Assembly: GCA_910589025.1 (NCBI GenBank)
Contig: CAJURM010000005.1
Coordinates: 1-64,000 of the forward strand
DNA length: 64,000 nucleotides
Reading direction: 5' to 3'
From: an uncultured Odoribacter sp.
Lineage (GTDB): Bacteria; Bacteroidota; Bacteroidia; Bacteroidales; Marinifilaceae
Shown: positions 62,416-64,000 of the stretch, piece by piece
Layout: each line of letters begins with the position of its first letter
Position numbering within the stretch: position 1 is the stretch's first letter
Program-made: the position numbers and the translations under genes
The notes under the pieces: model-generated
Told to the model about the DNA's origin: nothing
The model's input: the letters and a program-made list of their open reading frames with translations, nothing else
Database searches by the model: none

Positions 62416-62423
62416 TATTTTTG
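62416..62423 (+). promoter_or_regulatory. -7 promoter element of tadA
   Basis: TATTTTTG, only 5 nt before the ATG at 62428, so the message would be nearly leaderless if transcription starts about 7 nt on. A start at a downstream Met (MRK at residue 8) is an alternative. Confidence 0.5.
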
Positions 62424-62427
62424 TTGC

Positions 62428-62862
62428 ATGAATGTTCACGAACAATATATGCGCAAAGCCCTGGAAGAGGCCCGGATAGCAGCAGAGGAAGGGGAAATCC
62501 CGGTGGGGGCGGTGATGGTCTGCAAGGGGAAAATCATTGCACGCGCCCACAACGAAACAGAGAAATTGAACGACGTGACCGCCCATGCGGAAATGCTTGC
62601 CATCACGATGGCTGCATCAGCATTGGGAGGAAAATACCTGAACGAATGTACGCTATATGTAACGCTGGAGCCTTGCGTGATGTGTGCCGGAGCCATGGCC
62701 TGGGCACAACTTGGTGAAGTTATTTACGGAGCATCCGACCCTAAACGCGGTTTCAGCCGTCTCGCTCCCTCTCCGCTCCACCCCAAAACCAAAATCACGC
62801 GGGGAGTCATGGAGAATGAGTGCGGCGAACTTCTCCTGGCATTTTTCAAGGAAAAACGATAG
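62428..62862 (+). CDS. tadA: tRNA-specific adenosine deaminase
   Basis: 144 residues. Zinc and catalytic motif DVTAHAEMLAI (H-A-E) and the second metal site TLEPCVMCAGAM (P-C-x-x-C). It converts A34 to inosine in tRNA-Arg(ACG); nucleoside deaminases of guanine type are less likely given the length and the ARAHNETEKLNDVTAHAE order. Convergent with the transporter gene, 8 nt apart. Confidence 0.92.
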   Translation: MNVHEQYMRKALEEARIAAEEGEIPVGAVMVCKGKIIARAHNETEKLNDVTAHAEMLAITMAASALGGKYLNECTLYVTLEPCVMCAGAMAWAQLGEVIYGASDPKRGFSRLAPSPLHPKTKITRGVMENECGELLLAFFKEKR

Positions 62863-62869
62863 CAGGCGG

Positions 62870-64000
62870 TTAAAATACCAAGGCTATAATCTGAATAAAG
62901 AGTATGAGGAATACCATCGCAATGGGATATACTGTCGCATAAGCCACGCTCGGCGCATCATTGTCCGTCATGGAATCCGCTGCTGCCAGTCCCGGAGTAC
63001 TCGTCATACCTCCCGTAATGGTACCCAATAAGTCAAAAATATTTATTTTCAGTACAAAATACCCGATAAAGGCAGAAAGCAGCATCGGCACCAAAGTTAT
63101 AGCCACCCCAACGATAAAAAGCACCCAGCCACTCTCCTGAAAAGTGCTTACCAAATTAACCCCGGCAGAAGTACCCACTTCCGCCAGGAACAACAACAAT
63201 CCCAATTGTCGGAGCAATTGATTGGCAGAGCCGGACATGGACCAGATGACCGGTCCCGTTTTGCCAATAAAACTCAGCAACAATGCCGTAATCAGTACTC
63301 CTCCCGTCAATCCCGGAGAAAAAGTAAAGCTACCGGAAAATGAAATACTGATTTTTCCTACCAAAACCCCCAAAACAATCCCCATAGCTATGGGGAAAAA
63401 ATCGGTATCCGAAAGTCGCTTTTCATCGTTTCCCAACAAAGAAGCCACCGCTTTCAAATTATCCTGATGTCCGACAATCCGTAATTTATCACCGAACTTC
63501 AAGACCAGTCCCGGGTCAGGAGTCAGGTCAATGCCGCTCCGTCTCACCCGGGTCACCGTACATCCGAAAGCCTCCTGTAAATTCAGGCTTCCAATGGTTT
63601 TTCCGATAATCTCTTTTTTAGTAAGCAACAGCGACTGCAATTCATAAGAAGTTGCCAAAGGTAAATCTTCCTGTATTCTCATCCCGACCAGCAACTCCAA
63701 TTGTCTCAATGCATCCTGCGTACCCACCGCCTTAATCAAATCCCCTTGGTTCAATACCGTCTGAGGAGAAGGCATTTCCGTTACCTCCTCATGTTTCACC
63801 CGTGAAATCACTGCACCCGTCATCGTACGTACCTGCAATTGCAAAAGACTTTTACCGGCAATATTGGCATTCGTAACCCGGAAACTTGCCGTATGGAGTT
63901 CCGGATGTTTATCGTACTGCAATTGTTCGAGGCGCTGTTCCTCTTTCTTGAGGTCTATATTCAGTATTTTAGGCAAAAGCTTTACAAATAAAATCACTCC
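62870..64000 (-). CDS. AspT/YidE/YbjL-type transporter, partial
   Basis: The last ~376 residues of a membrane transporter; the N-terminal helices lie past the right edge. Two cytosolic RCK-C-like (TrkA_C) domains (residues ~25-110 and ~115-200 of the visible part; VLKFGDKLRIVGHQDNL) are followed by about six helices with SPGLTGGVLITALLLSFIGK and the conserved GTITGGMTSTPGLAAADS. This is the aspartate:alanine exchanger superfamily; the substrate is not evident. Confidence 0.88.
   Translation of the reverse strand, partial: GVILFVKLLPKILNIDLKKEEQRLEQLQYDKHPELHTASFRVTNANIAGKSLLQLQVRTMTGAVISRVKHEEVTEMPSPQTVLNQGDLIKAVGTQDALRQLELLVGMRIQEDLPLATSYELQSLLLTKKEIIGKTIGSLNLQEAFGCTVTRVRRSGIDLTPDPGLVLKFGDKLRIVGHQDNLKAVASLLGNDEKRLSDTDFFPIAMGIVLGVLVGKISISFSGSFTFSPGLTGGVLITALLLSFIGKTGPVIWSMSGSANQLLRQLGLLLFLAEVGTSAGVNLVSTFQESGWVLFIVGVAITLVPMLLSAFIGYFVLKINIFDLLGTITGGMTSTPGLAAADSMTDNDAPSVAYATVYPIAMVFLILFIQIIALVF

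Overview
The window looks like a Bacteroidota chromosome, order Bacteroidales. Pointers are the many Bacteroidota-type promoters with a -7 element TAnnTTTG (seen before cysS, fba, typA, asd, ruvB, tadA and the tRNA), the long insert-bearing IspG, an RprXY-like two-component pair, a GldA-like ATPase, a RicT/PSP1 protein and Ser-type sulfatases. An Odoribacteraceae-like gut commensal would fit, but that is a guess from gene content, not a search result.

Layout. 0-1.5 kb: a small unknown ORF beside a 28-bp palindrome, a HEPN/MNT toxin-antitoxin pair (hepT/mntA type) and the 3' remnant of an unknown gene. 1.5-13.1 kb: core metabolism and quality control (rhodanese, GlsB-like membrane protein, ispG, acyl-CoA ligase, ybaK-type deacylase, cysS, glutamine cyclotransferase, ung, fba, a sulfatase). 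13.2-16.7 kb: an AT-rich accessory cluster for a disulfide-rich exported peptide: a C39-like/VKOR/thioredoxin protein whose natural start is cut off by an in-frame TGA, a double-Gly leader peptide with six cysteines, and a thioredoxin-fold lipoprotein. 16.8-18.6 kb: typA.

18.7-27.7 kb is a decayed accessory and defense island. It starts with a 5'-truncated glycine-rich gene abutting a frameshifted tyrosine integrase. Then come an ATPase + TIR-like two-gene operon, a Vsr endonuclease remnant, a large AAA ATPase of the RloC/PrrC-like class, a structured intergenic region with nested inverted repeats and two arrays of 11-nt tandem repeats. It ends with an intact-looking promoter, cobalamin riboswitch and terminator that have no gene between them.

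27.7-53.9 kb is mainly housekeeping: YtfJ-like protein, OM barrel, phosphoethanolamine transferase, asd, Sfp-type transferase, TonB, hflX, tyrS, cvpA, aspS-holB-ricT, two rhomboids, a nuclease-like EEP protein, tRNA-Ala(GGC), an LPG-synthase-type membrane protein, mutL, gldA-like, rpiB, rprYX and ruvB. 54-56 kb holds an AAA ATPase + DUF4435 (TOPRIM-like) pair resembling the AriA/AriB arrangement of PARIS. 59-60.4 kb holds an ATPase gene bounded on both sides by the same 35-nt perfect palindrome, like a mobile gene cassette. The window closes with pgk, a frameshifted Fic remnant, tadA and a partial AspT/YidE-type transporter running off the right edge.
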